Shown here: piece after piece, positions 34,551 through 43,161 of the stretch
Layout of the letters: every line of letters begins with the position of its first letter
Position numbering within the stretch: the stretch's first letter is position 1
Source of the DNA: Methylomusa anaerophila
GTDB lineage: Bacteria > Bacillota > Negativicutes > Sporomusales > Sporomusaceae
Assembly: GCF_003966895.1 (NCBI RefSeq)
Contig: NZ_AP018449.1
Span: 1,846,501-1,910,500 of the forward strand
Direction of reading: 5' to 3'
Length of the DNA stretch: 64,000 nucleotides
Made by a program: the position numbers and the translations under genes
Notes under the pieces: model-generated
Seen by the model: the letters and a program-made list of their open reading frames with translations, nothing else
Database searches by the model: none
What the model was told of the DNA's origin: nothing

Positions 34551-35327
34551 ATGAATAACGCAGCAGCAATCGCAATGCAAAATATAAGTTTCCGTTATGG
34601 GACTGCCAGTATACTGAACAATATTAGTTTTAGCGTGCAGCAAGCTAGTTTTTGCGGCATTGTCGGGCCCAACGGGTCAGGTAAAACTACGCTCCTTAAC
34701 CTGATTACCGGGGAGCGGCAGGCCAGTAACGGCAGCATTATTATCAATGGGAAGGATATACGTTCCTTTACCATCGAGGAATTGGCCCGGCATATTGCCG
34801 TAGTGCCGCAAAATGTGGAGATCCGGTTTCCCTTCACCTGTCTGGAGATTGTGATGATGGGGCGGACTCCCTATAAAGGAAGGCTGAAGGCTCTGGCGGC
34901 GAAAGATTATGAGGTTGCATACGAGGCGATGGAAGAGACAGATACCTTGCCTTTTGCCAACCGCCTGATCACAGAATTGTCCGGCGGCGAGCGGCAACGT
35001 GTCGTATTGGCCAAGGCCTTGGCGCAGCGGCCGCGGATTTTGCTTTTGGACGAAGCCTTTTCCAATATGGACATTTTCTATAGCATCAAATGCCTTACTC
35101 TCCTGGCTAAACTATGCCGGGAACAAAACCTGACCGTAATATCCATCATGCATGATCTTAATCTGACCAGTTCTTTTTGTTCAGATACCGCAGTGCTCCG
35201 CGCCGGCCGGTTGGTAAAATACGGCCCGGCCTTAGAAATTTTAAACCCTGAATTGATTCTCGACGTATTCAAAATTAGGGCAATCCGGGCAGGCGAATGC
35301 GGACTGGCAGTGGTGTCGGAACTATAA
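34551..35327 (+). CDS. btuD: ABC transporter ATP-binding protein (corrinoid uptake)
   Basis: This 258-residue ATPase partners the permease. Walker A is GPNGSGKTTLLNLITGE (about 38), the signature is LSGGERQRVVLAKAL, Walker B is RILLLDEAFSNMD and the H-loop is SIMHDLNLT. It starts 15 bases after btuC with a GAGGAG ribosome site, so it shares the transcript. Confidence 0.92.
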   Translation: MNNAAAIAMQNISFRYGTASILNNISFSVQQASFCGIVGPNGSGKTTLLNLITGERQASNGSIIINGKDIRSFTIEELARHIAVVPQNVEIRFPFTCLEIVMMGRTPYKGRLKALAAKDYEVAYEAMEETDTLPFANRLITELSGGERQRVVLAKALAQRPRILLLDEAFSNMDIFYSIKCLTLLAKLCREQNLTVISIMHDLNLTSSFCSDTAVLRAGRLVKYGPALEILNPELILDVFKIRAIRAGECGLAVVSEL

Positions 35328-35408
35328 ACGTTTAACTGTTTGGCTATTTCTAAGCAGACGTCTCTGCCAATATATTGGGCGCCACAAGGAATGAAAATGG
35401 AGAACGTT

Positions 35409-35525
35409 TTACCGCAGAGGCGCAGAGGGCGCAGAGGAACGCGGAGGGATAATTATTTATGTTTTTCAACGCTCTTGGTTATCCATTCTCTGTGTCCCTC
35501 TGTGTCCTCTGCGTCTCTGTGGTTC
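35409..35525. repeat. Palindromic repeat between btuD and btuF
   Basis: ACCGCAGAGGCGCAGAGGGC-like sequence at the left is mirrored by CTCTGCGTCTCTGTGGTT at the right, about 117 bp in all. Purine-rich GCAGAGG arms of this kind occur dispersed in many bacterial genomes. It has no coding content and separates btuF from btuD. Confidence 0.7.
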
Positions 35526-35544
35526 CGGTTCCTTTGTCTTAATA

Positions 35545-35569
35545 GTTCGAGGCATTTGATAATCTGAAT
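35545..35569 (+). repeat. 25-base repeat shared with 19783-19807
   Basis: GTTCGAGGCATTTGAT and the next nine bases match 19783-19807 at 23 of 25 positions. It follows the palindromic repeat directly, as the other copy follows a MITE-like element. Confidence 0.6.
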
Positions 35570-35602
35570 AGATATACGACATTTTTGTTTGGAGGCTATA
35601 CT

Positions 35603-36559
35603 ATGCAGAAACGATTTTGGCTGCTCCTGGCTGCTGTTCTTTGTTGCGGTCTGATTGTCGGTGGCTGCGGCGCAGCCAATAAAACTGCCGGGGTTGCGGA
35701 AACCGGCGGTATCAAGATTGTCGATGACCTGGGCAAAACAATTGTTCTCAAAGAACCGGCCAAACGGATCATCTCCCTATACTCGGCTCATACTGAAAAT
35801 TTATTCGCCCTAGGCCTGGACCAGGAAATAATCGGGGTCAGCACTACCGAGTCCTACCCGCCGGCAGCTTTAAAAAAACCGGTATTCGACTATCGGGCCG
35901 ACCCGGAAAAAGTATTGGCCGCTCAACCGGACCTGGTAATCATTCGCCCGTTCATTGTGCAAAGCCATCCTGATTTTGTAAAGACGCTGGAGAATGCCAA
36001 TATCAAGGTTGTATGCCTCTACCCGGAGAAGTTTGACCAATTTGACGAATATATTAAAAAACTGGCCATGCTCACAGGCAAGGAGCAGGAGGCCGCTGCC
36101 CGATTGCAAGCCTTCCACCAAAAGCTTGACGATATTACGGCTATTACCAAGAGAGCGGCAGCTCAGAAGAAAGTTTATTTTGAATCCACCGCCACTGAGT
36201 ACCGGACCATCACAAATGACAGCATGACGGCGGTTCTTCTTAAATTAGCCGGTGGAATTAACGTGGCTGCTGATGCGACGATGATTAAAGAGGGCAGCAG
36301 CATTGCGACCTACGGCGTCGAGCGTCTCTTAATGAAGGCTGACGAAATTGATGTGTACTTGGCCCAGCGGGGCCCGATGAACGCCGGCATTTCTGTCGAG
36401 AACATTGTAAAACGTCCCGGTTTTGATAAAATTAAGGCCGTGCGGGAAGGGCAAGTTTATATCATCGAGGAAAGCCTGGTGTCAAGTCCTACCTTCCGGC
36501 TGGCAGCAGGTGCGGAAGAACTGGCAACAAAAATCTATCCCGAACTTTTCAAACAGTAA
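35603..36559 (+). CDS. btuF: Corrinoid ABC transporter substrate-binding lipoprotein
   Basis: This 318-residue exported binding protein carries a lipoprotein signal (MQKRFWLLLAAVLCCG, then LIVGGC with the lipidated Cys). The mature part is a periplasmic-binding-protein fold of the TroA/BtuF/FepB type (KIVDDLGKTIVLKEPAKRII at the start, RPGFDKIKAVREGQVYIIEE near the end). ATG 35603 follows GGAGG and is preferred over an upstream TTG. It delivers the ligand to the BtuCD-like proteins; cobalamin is inferred from context. Confidence 0.88.
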   Translation: MQKRFWLLLAAVLCCGLIVGGCGAANKTAGVAETGGIKIVDDLGKTIVLKEPAKRIISLYSAHTENLFALGLDQEIIGVSTTESYPPAALKKPVFDYRADPEKVLAAQPDLVIIRPFIVQSHPDFVKTLENANIKVVCLYPEKFDQFDEYIKKLAMLTGKEQEAAARLQAFHQKLDDITAITKRAAAQKKVYFESTATEYRTITNDSMTAVLLKLAGGINVAADATMIKEGSSIATYGVERLLMKADEIDVYLAQRGPMNAGISVENIVKRPGFDKIKAVREGQVYIIEESLVSSPTFRLAAGAEELATKIYPELFKQ

Positions 36560-36604
36560 AGCTGTAAGTCGTACTTGACAATTCACGTTAATTGAATTTA
36601 TAAT

Positions 36605-36623
36605 GATATTGAGAATAAGTGTC
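36605..36623 (+). promoter_or_regulatory. Possible second Fur box upstream of feoA
   Basis: GATATTGAGAATAAGTGTC matches the 19-base Fur consensus at about 14 positions. It is 45 bases upstream of the stronger site and may extend Fur binding. Confidence 0.4.
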
Positions 36624-36653
36624 AATTGAACAATGATTCGGTTGACATTATTT

Positions 36654-36686
36654 TTGACCCAATAAACGATAATGATTATCATTACA
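36654..36686 (+). promoter_or_regulatory. feoAB promoter with Fur box
   Basis: GATAATGATTATCATTACA (36668-36686) is close to the Fur consensus. It overlaps the -10 of a promoter with TTGACC (36654-36659) and TATCAT (36677-36682) at 17 bases spacing. Fe-loaded Fur bound here would block transcription of feoA-feoB. Confidence 0.82.
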
Positions 36687-36711
36687 TAATTAGTAAAAGG
36701 AGGAAATAGCT

Positions 36712-36930
36712 ATGAAACTAGCAGAAGCCAAACGCGGTCAACGTTTATATATTGCAGCCATTCCTAATCCCACTGTCCGTGCCCAGGCTATCCGGTTCGG
36801 TATTGCCGAAGGGGCGGAAGTAGAGTGTTATGAAAAACTCCCCGCCGGTCCCGTGGTGGTATGTAAAGGTAAGCAGGAAATCGCCATTGGACGTAAATTG
36901 GCTGAGAATATAGAAGTGCGCCCTGCTTAA
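36712..36930 (+). CDS. feoA: Ferrous iron transport protein A
   Basis: This 72-residue SH3-like protein is the small partner of FeoB. The family pattern is present: AEAKRGQRLYIAAIPNPTVR, GIAEGAEVECYEKLPAGPVV and KQEIAIGRKLAENIEV. AAGGAGG precedes the ATG. It lies 20 bases before feoB under the Fur-box promoter. Confidence 0.93.
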   Translation: MKLAEAKRGQRLYIAAIPNPTVRAQAIRFGIAEGAEVECYEKLPAGPVVVCKGKQEIAIGRKLAENIEVRPA

Positions 36931-36950
36931 AATTAAGAAAGGAAGGAAAT

Positions 36951-38798
36951 ATGCATCACTGTCATAATTGTCTGGGCAACATTCCCATACCGGAAGGCGC
37001 CAGAAAAATCGTACTGGCCGGCAATCCTAACGTAGGAAAATCCGTATTCTTCAATGCCTTAACCGGTATGTACGTGGATGTATCCAACTTTCCCGGAACT
37101 ACTGTTGATATATCCCACGGGCGTTACGGCAGGGATATAGTGCTGGATACCCCGGGGGTGTACGGTATCTCGTCATTTAACGATGAAGAAATTGTGGCGC
37201 GAGATGTAATTTTATCGGCAGATCTTATTTTAAACGTAGTAGATGCCGTGCACCTGGAACGGGATTTATTTCTGACTTTACAGGTAATTGATACCGGTAT
37301 TCCTACTATTGTAGCGGTTAATATGACGGATGAAGCCGCGCAGCAGGGATTAAAAGTAGACATAGACCTGTTGGAGCATCTTTTAGGGGTACCTGTTATC
37401 CCAACCGTTGCCGTAAAAGGCCAAGGCGTGGAAGAGGTAAAGAAGCGGCTGTTTGAAGCCCGGACAGGAAATATACCGCCGGATTTAAAGAAAGAACTGG
37501 AGAGTATGCTTAACCGGATTGGCTCCTGGGCCGAGGCGCTCTTAGTGCTGGAAGGTGATCCTCATGTGGCCGAGCGTCATGGCATAGAGCCCGGTGACAA
37601 GCGCGAAGAGATTTATCACCAACGCCGCGACCGGGTTAACGATATCATTGGGCACACAGTTGCTGAAACCAATGAAGGAACCAGTTTTCGCACCAAACTG
37701 GGACGGTATATGCTAAGACCCATAACCGGTGTCCCGATTTTCGTCTTTGTATTGTATCTAATGTATTACCTGATTGGTGTTATCGTAGCTCAGGACATTG
37801 TCGGGTTTACCGAAGAAAATGTTATGCAGGGAATGTATGAACCGGCGATACGGAGCCTGATTGGAGCCTTTATCAGTGAAGAATCCGTACTCGGCACAAT
37901 CTTAATTGGGGAATTCGGGCTTTTAACTCTTACTGTGACATATATACTGGGACTATTGCTGCCTTTGGTTGTCGGCTTCTATTTTGCCCTTTCGATCATG
38001 GAAGATTCCGGCTACCTGCCGCGTTTGGCCACTCTGGTAGACCGGGTAATGACAAGCATTGGCCTGAACGGGCGGGCGATTATCCCTGTCATTCTTGGCT
38101 TCGGTTGCGTAACCATGGCAACGATTACAACCCGTATTCTGGGGACCAAACGGGAACGGACTATTGCTACCGCCGTGCTTGGCCTGGCTATTCCCTGCTC
38201 GGCGCAACTTGGTGTTATCGCCGGTATGCTGGCTGGAATCGGCCCGCAATATATTGCCGTTTATATTGTCGTAATGCTTGCCGTACTGGGTCTCGTCGGT
38301 AAAATATTAAACAAGGTACTACCGGGAGAGTCTTCCGACCTGCTGATTGACCTGCCGCCTATCCGGTTGCCGAGAGGCGAGAACGTCCTCAAGAAAACAG
38401 TAACTAAATCCTATGCTTTTCTTTTGGAAGCAACCCCGTTGTTTATGCTGGGAGCCCTCATTATCTCCGTTCTCCAGATATCAGGTCTTCTGGAAGGTAT
38501 TCAATTGGCATTGGCGCCTCTCACAGAAGGAATTCTCTATCTGCCCCGTGAAACCGCTACCGCTTTTATCATGGGAATGATCCGCCGGGACTTCGGTGCT
38601 GCCGGATTGAGCGACATGGATTTAACGCCGGCGCAAACGCTGGTATCCTTAGTTACCATCACTTTGTTTGTACCTTGCATTGCTTCCGTGATTGTCATGT
38701 TGAAAGAACGGGGCACGAAAGAAGGAGCGCTCATTTGGGTAAGTTCCTGGATATTTGCCTTCGTGATCGGCGGCATTGTGGCCAGAATCGTGATGTAG
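36951..38798 (+). CDS. feoB: Ferrous iron transport protein B
   Basis: FeoB is the GTPase-coupled ferrous iron permease. The N-terminal G domain shows GNPNVGKSVFFNALTG (G1, about 25), DTPGVYG (G3) and NMTDE (G4). Gate motifs of the membrane part appear as ILGFGCVTMATITTRILGTK and IPCSAQLGVIAGMLAGIG. The C-terminal gate continues with RRDFGAAGL. At 615 residues it is somewhat short for the family because the cytosolic linker is compact. Confidence 0.95.
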   Translation: MHHCHNCLGNIPIPEGARKIVLAGNPNVGKSVFFNALTGMYVDVSNFPGTTVDISHGRYGRDIVLDTPGVYGISSFNDEEIVARDVILSADLILNVVDAVHLERDLFLTLQVIDTGIPTIVAVNMTDEAAQQGLKVDIDLLEHLLGVPVIPTVAVKGQGVEEVKKRLFEARTGNIPPDLKKELESMLNRIGSWAEALLVLEGDPHVAERHGIEPGDKREEIYHQRRDRVNDIIGHTVAETNEGTSFRTKLGRYMLRPITGVPIFVFVLYLMYYLIGVIVAQDIVGFTEENVMQGMYEPAIRSLIGAFISEESVLGTILIGEFGLLTLTVTYILGLLLPLVVGFYFALSIMEDSGYLPRLATLVDRVMTSIGLNGRAIIPVILGFGCVTMATITTRILGTKRERTIATAVLGLAIPCSAQLGVIAGMLAGIGPQYIAVYIVVMLAVLGLVGKILNKVLPGESSDLLIDLPPIRLPRGENVLKKTVTKSYAFLLEATPLFMLGALIISVLQISGLLEGIQLALAPLTEGILYLPRETATAFIMGMIRRDFGAAGLSDMDLTPAQTLVSLVTITLFVPCIASVIVMLKERGTKEGALIWVSSWIFAFVIGGIVARIVM

Positions 38799-38827
38799 CA
38801 CCGTACCAGCCGTGAGGTGAGATACAA

Positions 38828-38974
38828 ATGGATAAAGTCATTTGTCCACAATGTAAATATGTCAGTGAAGCGGGTACCATCCGCTGTCCCCGCTGCAACA
38901 AGATCCTGCTTACCCAGTGCAGCGGCAATTGTTCTAAATGCAAAGAGCATAGGACATGCGAAGTTAAAGCTTAA
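38828..38974 (+). CDS. Small zinc-ribbon protein downstream of feoB
   Basis: This 48-residue protein has four CxxC-type pairs: CPQC and CPRC for one zinc site, then CSGNC and CSKC plus a further Cys near the C-terminus. AGGTGA lies 7 bases before the ATG. It follows feoB by 29 bases, before the terminator, so it is probably in the feo transcript. Its place at the end of feo suggests a metal-linked role, which is inference. Confidence 0.7.
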   Translation: MDKVICPQCKYVSEAGTIRCPRCNKILLTQCSGNCSKCKEHRTCEVKA

Positions 38975-38997
38975 AACCAGCATTACAACAAACTACT

Positions 38998-39025
38998 AGA
39001 CCCCAGGCGTTACCGCCTGGGGTCT
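38998..39025. terminator. Terminator between feo and glnK
   Basis: A 12-bp perfect GC-rich stem (38998-39009 with 39014-39025) with a 4-base loop separates the convergent feo and amtB-glnK units. Confidence 0.85.
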
Positions 39026-39056
39026 GTTACGTCAGTATTCTGTTACACCAGTATGT

Positions 39057-39425
39057 TTATTTATCCACCGGGCGATCCATAATTGCAACATCGCCTTCTT
39101 CACCGGTACGAATGCGCACAGCGTTGGCGATAGGGTACACAAAGATTTTGCCGTCGCCGATTTTGCCAGTATAACATGCTTTCTTGGCGGCTTCCAGCAC
39201 TTTTTCCACCGGGACTTCACAAACCACGATTTCAATTTTTACTTTCGGGACAAGATTAATATTGTATTCTTGGCCCCGGTATACCTCTTTGTGACCCTTG
39301 GTAAGACCACAGCCGTATACCTGGGTTACCGTCATGCCGGTAACCCCGATCTGATTCATGGCTTCTTTCAGTTCTTCGAGTTTTTCCGGGCGGGTGATAA
39401 TATCTATTTTTGTCATCGGTCTCAT
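39057..39425 (-). CDS. glnK: PII nitrogen regulatory protein
   Basis: This 122-residue PII protein senses ATP/ADP and 2-oxoglutarate and gates AmtB. The T-loop contains YRGQEYNINLVPKVKIE with the Tyr that is uridylylated in some bacteria. The B-loop appears as TGKIGDGKIFVYPIANAVRI, a PII signature. The ATG at 39425 has GGGGGA upstream. It lies 36 bases after amtB in the same operon. Confidence 0.95.
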   Translation of the reverse strand: MRPMTKIDIITRPEKLEELKEAMNQIGVTGMTVTQVYGCGLTKGHKEVYRGQEYNINLVPKVKIEIVVCEVPVEKVLEAAKKACYTGKIGDGKIFVYPIANAVRIRTGEEGDVAIMDRPVDK

Positions 39426-39461
39426 GCATATCCCCCTTTTAACAAGTGATTTAATTTCAGT

Positions 39462-40889
39462 TTAAGCCAAAGTTGTCTTTTTGGCAAGTGTCGTTTCGCT
39501 TTCCAGGCCGGTGTTGCCAACCGTAAAGGTGACAGGCGATCCAGTCGTGATATCCTGGTATGCGTAGCCTCTCTCGCCATGTTCAGTAAGATCAAGACCT
39601 TGAACTTCCTGGTCGGCATCGGTGCGTACTTTCATGAATATGCCGATTATTTTGATGATGATGAAAGTCATAACAGCGGCGAATACCCAGCTGGCTACGA
39701 CGCCGATTAACTGATTGGTCAACTGACCGGCGTTGCCATAGAACAGGCCGTCGGCGCCGGCGGGGTTAACAGCTTTGGAAGCGAAGAGACCGGTAGCGAG
39801 AGCTCCCCATGTACCGCCAACACCGTGAACACCAAAAGCATCCAGAGAATCGTCATAACCCAGTTTGCTTTTTACAACTGCAACCGCCAAATAGCAGATT
39901 ATGCCTGCGCCAATACCAATGATGACGGCGGGGATGGCGCTGACAAAACCTGCGGCGGGGGTGATGGCTACGAGACCGGCCACACAACCGGAAGCGGCGC
40001 CAAGAACAGTAGGTTTGCCGTGATGCAGCCATTCGGTGAATACCCAGGAAACAGTAGCGGCGGCAGCAGCGAAGTGAGTTGCCATAAATGCGCTGGCAGC
40101 AAGGCCATTAGCGCCAAGAGCGCTGCCGGCGTTGAACCCGAACCAGCCAAACCACAGCAAAGATGCGCCGATAACAGTCATTGGCAGGTGGTGCGGCATA
40201 ATAACTTCGGTGCCGTATCCTTTACGTTTGCCAATCATTAGACAGATTACAAGGCCCGATACGCCGGAGAGAATGTGTACAACCGTGCCGCCGGCAAAAT
40301 CCAGAACGCCAAGTTCACGCAGCCAGCCGCCGACACCCCAAACCCAGTGGGCAACAGGATCATAAACGAAGGTTGCCCAAAGGAGAGTAAAAACAACAAA
40401 AGCAGGAAACCTCATACGTTCAGCAAAGGAACCGGTAATAAGAGCGGGAGTTATAACCGCAAACATCGCCTGGAAGATCATAAATGCCAGTTGCGGAATG
40501 GTTGCGGCATAGTCGGCGTTTGGATCTTGCCCTACACCATTCAGACCGAGCCAATCCAGACCGCCGATTAAGTGGTTTATGTCGGGACCAAAAGCCAGGG
40601 TGTAACCCCAGAGCGCCCATTGAACCGATATAAGTCCTACGATAAAAAAGCTTTGCATGATCGTGCCCAAAGCGTTTTTAGTTCTTACCATGCCACCGTA
40701 AAATAAGGCCAAACCGGGAGTCATAATCATGACAAGTGCGGCGCTAATAAGAACGAAACTAGTGTCCCCGGTATCGATTTTGGCTGCTTCGGCAGCAGCA
40801 GCGGCAGGTTGCTCATCGGCGAAAACCACTGGCGCCAGTAAGACGGCCAACATGAGAACCAAACCAAGAATTACCCATACTTTTTTCAT
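39462..40889 (-). CDS. amtB: Ammonium transporter
   Basis: This 475-residue Amt/Rh channel has a signal peptide (MKKVWVILGLVLMLAVLLAP) and eleven hydrophobic helices. Family signatures are TPGLALFYGGMVRTKNALGT, DFAGGTVVHILSGVSGLV and DDSLDAFGVHGVGGTWGALA with the paired pore histidines. It transports ammonium and is regulated by GlnK, which is encoded next to it. Confidence 0.95.
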   Translation of the reverse strand: MKKVWVILGLVLMLAVLLAPVVFADEQPAAAAAEAAKIDTGDTSFVLISAALVMIMTPGLALFYGGMVRTKNALGTIMQSFFIVGLISVQWALWGYTLAFGPDINHLIGGLDWLGLNGVGQDPNADYAATIPQLAFMIFQAMFAVITPALITGSFAERMRFPAFVVFTLLWATFVYDPVAHWVWGVGGWLRELGVLDFAGGTVVHILSGVSGLVICLMIGKRKGYGTEVIMPHHLPMTVIGASLLWFGWFGFNAGSALGANGLAASAFMATHFAAAAATVSWVFTEWLHHGKPTVLGAASGCVAGLVAITPAAGFVSAIPAVIIGIGAGIICYLAVAVVKSKLGYDDSLDAFGVHGVGGTWGALATGLFASKAVNPAGADGLFYGNAGQLTNQLIGVVASWVFAAVMTFIIIKIIGIFMKVRTDADQEVQGLDLTEHGERGYAYQDITTGSPVTFTVGNTGLESETTLAKKTTLA

Positions 40890-40936
40890 AAAAAATCCCC
40901 TTCCTTATATTATTATTTGCTATATTTGGAAAAAGC

Positions 40937-40967
40937 AAAGACGCCCTGAGATTCTCGGGACGCCTTT
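40937..40967 (-). terminator. Second leader hairpin before amtB
   Basis: Read on the minus strand this is AAAGGCGTCCCGAG with an inverted partner and a tail of CTTTGCTTTTT. It has terminator form and sits between the amtB promoter and its ribosome site, so it may attenuate transcription. Confidence 0.6.
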
Positions 40968-40996
40968 GTCCTTACCCACAGAAAAATAAACACAAA

Positions 40997-41021
40997 ACGC
41001 CTCCGCAAATTGCGAAGGCGT
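40997..41021 (-). terminator. First leader hairpin before amtB
   Basis: An 11-bp stem with a 3-base loop (ACGCCTTCGCA paired to TGCGGAGGCGT) is followed on the minus strand by TTTTGTGTTT. It also has terminator form. The GACGCC motif is shared with the second hairpin. Confidence 0.6.
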
Positions 41022-41053
41022 CATTGCCTAATTCGAATATAAATTATAGTCAT

Positions 41054-41082
41054 ACTATAACAGAGAGAAGGGCTGAAGTCAA
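41054..41082 (-). promoter_or_regulatory. Promoter of amtB-glnK
   Basis: On the minus strand TTGACT (41082-41077) and TATAGT (41059-41054) are 17 bases apart, a good vegetative promoter. Transcription would pass both leader hairpins before amtB. Confidence 0.7.
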
Positions 41083-41255
41083 CCAAAAATATCCTCTCGA
41101 CAAATTTTTATTTAGTTGTCCGCTCAGGGAAAACAAAACCGCGAGATAGAATGGCATTTTGTAGATTACCAGAATACAACTGCCGCAATTTATTGTATTT
41201 TAGTGAATTTTATGTTAATATATAATACTGTATGAATAGTCCCGATAAAACATAT

Positions 41256-41352
41256 GGGAGCGGATGGGGCCTGGTGGTCCCTGCGGTCTTCAAAACCGTT
41301 CGCGGGGCGCTAATCCGTCCTGGGTGGGTTCGATTCCTACACGCTCCCGCCA
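41256..41352 (+). tRNA. selC: tRNA-Sec (anticodon TCA)
   Basis: The 97-base gene begins GGGAGCG and ends CGCTCCC-G-CCA. The anticodon loop reads CTTCAAA with anticodon TCA, flanked by the 5-6 bp stem GCGGT/ACCGT. A long variable arm and the T-arm GTGGGTTCGATTCCTAC are present. Length, anticodon and long extra arm identify the selenocysteine tRNA. CCA is encoded. A terminator (41368-41390) follows. The prophage integrase gene lies 110 bases away, so its 3' end is the likely attachment site. Confidence 0.93.
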
Positions 41353-41463
41353 ATAGAGAAATAGCGGATCTGCAGCATTTAGCTGCAGATTATTTTATTG
41401 TGTTCCCAACTCGGAAAAGGGCATTGGGAACAGTATTGGGAACAGTGGGGCAAAAAAATAAAA
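41353..41463 (+). other. Probable attL region: selC terminator and TTGGGAAC repeats
   Basis: ATCTGCAG (41368-41375) pairs with CTGCAGAT (41383-41390), then TATTTTATT: the tRNA terminator. TTGGGAACAGT occurs at 41424-41434 and 41436-41446, and inverted as GTTCCCAA at 41402-41409. Such repeats beside an integrase gene suit arm-type binding sites. Confidence 0.5.
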
Positions 41464-42690
41464 TCACTTTTGCTTTTTTTGAGTCTTTTTTGATAACTTG
41501 TTAAAGAGGATAGAATTCATTTTGTTAGCCATATTCTTGCTTGCTTCATCGAAAGAATGGACATAAATATTCATAGTGGTACCAATAGTTGAGTGTCCCA
41601 ATAGCTTAGATACTTCTGCAGCGGATGCCCCGTATTTAATCAGCAAGCTGGCAGCAGTATGTCGAAGACCGTGAAATGTGACATGAGGTAGTCCCATTTT
41701 TTCAACCCACTTGGGAAACGCAGTACTTAACGTGTTCGGCTTTAGACGGGTGCCAAGATATGTGGTAAAGACGGCATCATCTTTATCTATCCACTTAGGA
41801 CCTAAAAATAATCTCTGAGCAGACTGCTCGGCTTTGAGTTTTTCTAAAAACTTAATTACCGGCTTTGGTAAAGTAACTTTTCTGATGGATGACTCGTTTT
41901 TAGGCAATTTTTCGAAGTGATCAAACTTGGGAACATATTGATAAGATTTTTCAATATTGACTTCTCCAGTTTTAAGATCCACCCTTGGCCATGTCAATCC
42001 GAGTACTTCACCCAGGCGCGAACCAGTAGAAAGCGTAAGCAGGATTAGTGCCTGATCGCGGACGGGACGTTTTAACAACTCTCTATGTAGGATTGTCGTT
42101 TCGGCCTCAGAAAACCCTTTGGTAATGCTTTTCTTTATTTTAGGCGATTCAACCGACGATACTGGATTAACTACAATGTATTGCCAGTCTTTTGCTTTCT
42201 CAAGGATTGAATGTAGAAGCCGATAATGGTGTAGGATGGTCTGCTGAGATAATGGTTTGTCCTTTTTCGATTCAGTTTTGGTTTTTCGAATCCCCGGTTC
42301 TTCTAGATTTTTCAAAAATTCCATAATAGATTTAGGTTTAATATTTTTTAATCGCAGGTTTCCGAGTGAAAATAATATTCGTTCAAGTAGTTGATCATAA
42401 CGCCAGACTGTTTTGGGCGCTAATTTTTTTCTTTCAACATGAAGCGGTTTCCAAACATTATTAATAAAATCTTTAAGCTTGATATTCTCAGTGTCTGTTA
42501 CGGTACCTTTTTCAACCTCTGCCGTAAAAAGGGCTACTTGCTTTTCTAGTTCGCGTTTATGCTTTTCGCTTTCGGGGTCGCCGGGGATTTTTATTGTCCG
42601 GCGATACATGATGCGCTTTCCACTTAAATCAGTACCACCGGAAATAGTGATTCGATATGAGTTTTTCCCACGTGGGGTGATATTTGCCAT
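41464..42690 (-). CDS. int: Prophage tyrosine integrase
   Basis: This 408-residue phage integrase has an N-terminal AP2-like arm-binding domain (ITPRGKNSYRITISGGTDLS at the start), a SAM-like core-binding domain (about 65-170) and a catalytic domain with STGSRLGEVLGL (Arg), HGLRHTAASLLI (HxxR) and GHSTIGTTMNIYVHS (H and Tyr). It stands at the prophage edge next to selC, as integrases that use tRNA genes do. Confidence 0.95.
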   Translation of the reverse strand: MANITPRGKNSYRITISGGTDLSGKRIMYRRTIKIPGDPESEKHKRELEKQVALFTAEVEKGTVTDTENIKLKDFINNVWKPLHVERKKLAPKTVWRYDQLLERILFSLGNLRLKNIKPKSIMEFLKNLEEPGIRKTKTESKKDKPLSQQTILHHYRLLHSILEKAKDWQYIVVNPVSSVESPKIKKSITKGFSEAETTILHRELLKRPVRDQALILLTLSTGSRLGEVLGLTWPRVDLKTGEVNIEKSYQYVPKFDHFEKLPKNESSIRKVTLPKPVIKFLEKLKAEQSAQRLFLGPKWIDKDDAVFTTYLGTRLKPNTLSTAFPKWVEKMGLPHVTFHGLRHTAASLLIKYGASAAEVSKLLGHSTIGTTMNIYVHSFDEASKNMANKMNSILFNKLSKKTQKKQK

Positions 42691-42738
42691 TAAAATCCTC
42701 CTTTTAATTAAACTTATTGTTGTTTTATAAGCGATTAT

Positions 42739-43155
42739 TCACTTTTTAAGATCAGCCAATTTCCCCGGAATTCCCAGAGCCATAGCCAGCAAATATATAC
42801 TGCATTCCGATTTTTTTACTAAGCTGTCCGGCATAAGTAATTCTACAGCAAAAGTATTTGCTTCACGTTCTATTTTGTCAGTTGAGAATAATGTATGAGA
42901 TTTGAGAAATGGAGTATTCATATCAGCGTGTCGTATAGCATGTCCCAGTTCATGAGCACAAACAAAATTCTTTAAATTATCGGGAATTTTATTATTCAAG
43001 TGGATAAATTTACTGCGTTTGTATTTATTAAAAAAGCCGAGTGTGTTTTTCATATCGGAGTATATAAGTATAATGTTTAAATTATTCGCTATGATAAAGG
43101 GATTATTGGTATTATGGCTCCCAATAAGATGTTCTACGTCTTTTTTGATATCCAA
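42739..43155 (-). CDS. ImmA/IrrE-type metallopeptidase
   Basis: This 138-residue zinc protease shows HELGHAIRH at residues 68-76 and a downstream Glu-rich EREANTFAVELLMP, as in ImmA. In ICEBs1 and related elements ImmA cleaves the repressor to trigger induction. The gene follows the repressor gene by 6 bases, so the two form a repressor/antirepressor pair. TTG 43155 with GGAGTGAG is the likely start. Confidence 0.9.
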   Translation of the reverse strand: MDIKKDVEHLIGSHNTNNPFIIANNLNIILIYSDMKNTLGFFNKYKRSKFIHLNNKIPDNLKNFVCAHELGHAIRHADMNTPFLKSHTLFSTDKIEREANTFAVELLMPDSLVKKSECSIYLLAMALGIPGKLADLKK

Positions 43156-43161
43156 AAAAAC

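Noticed and set aside
40937..41021. ANTAR-type dual hairpin in the amtB leader
   Set aside because: The loops are three bases long, not the hexaloop that the ANTAR motif needs.
41232..41504. 90-codon plus-strand frame across the tRNA-Sec gene
   Set aside because: It covers the tRNA, its terminator and the attachment region, and has no ribosome site; the tRNA explains the sequence.
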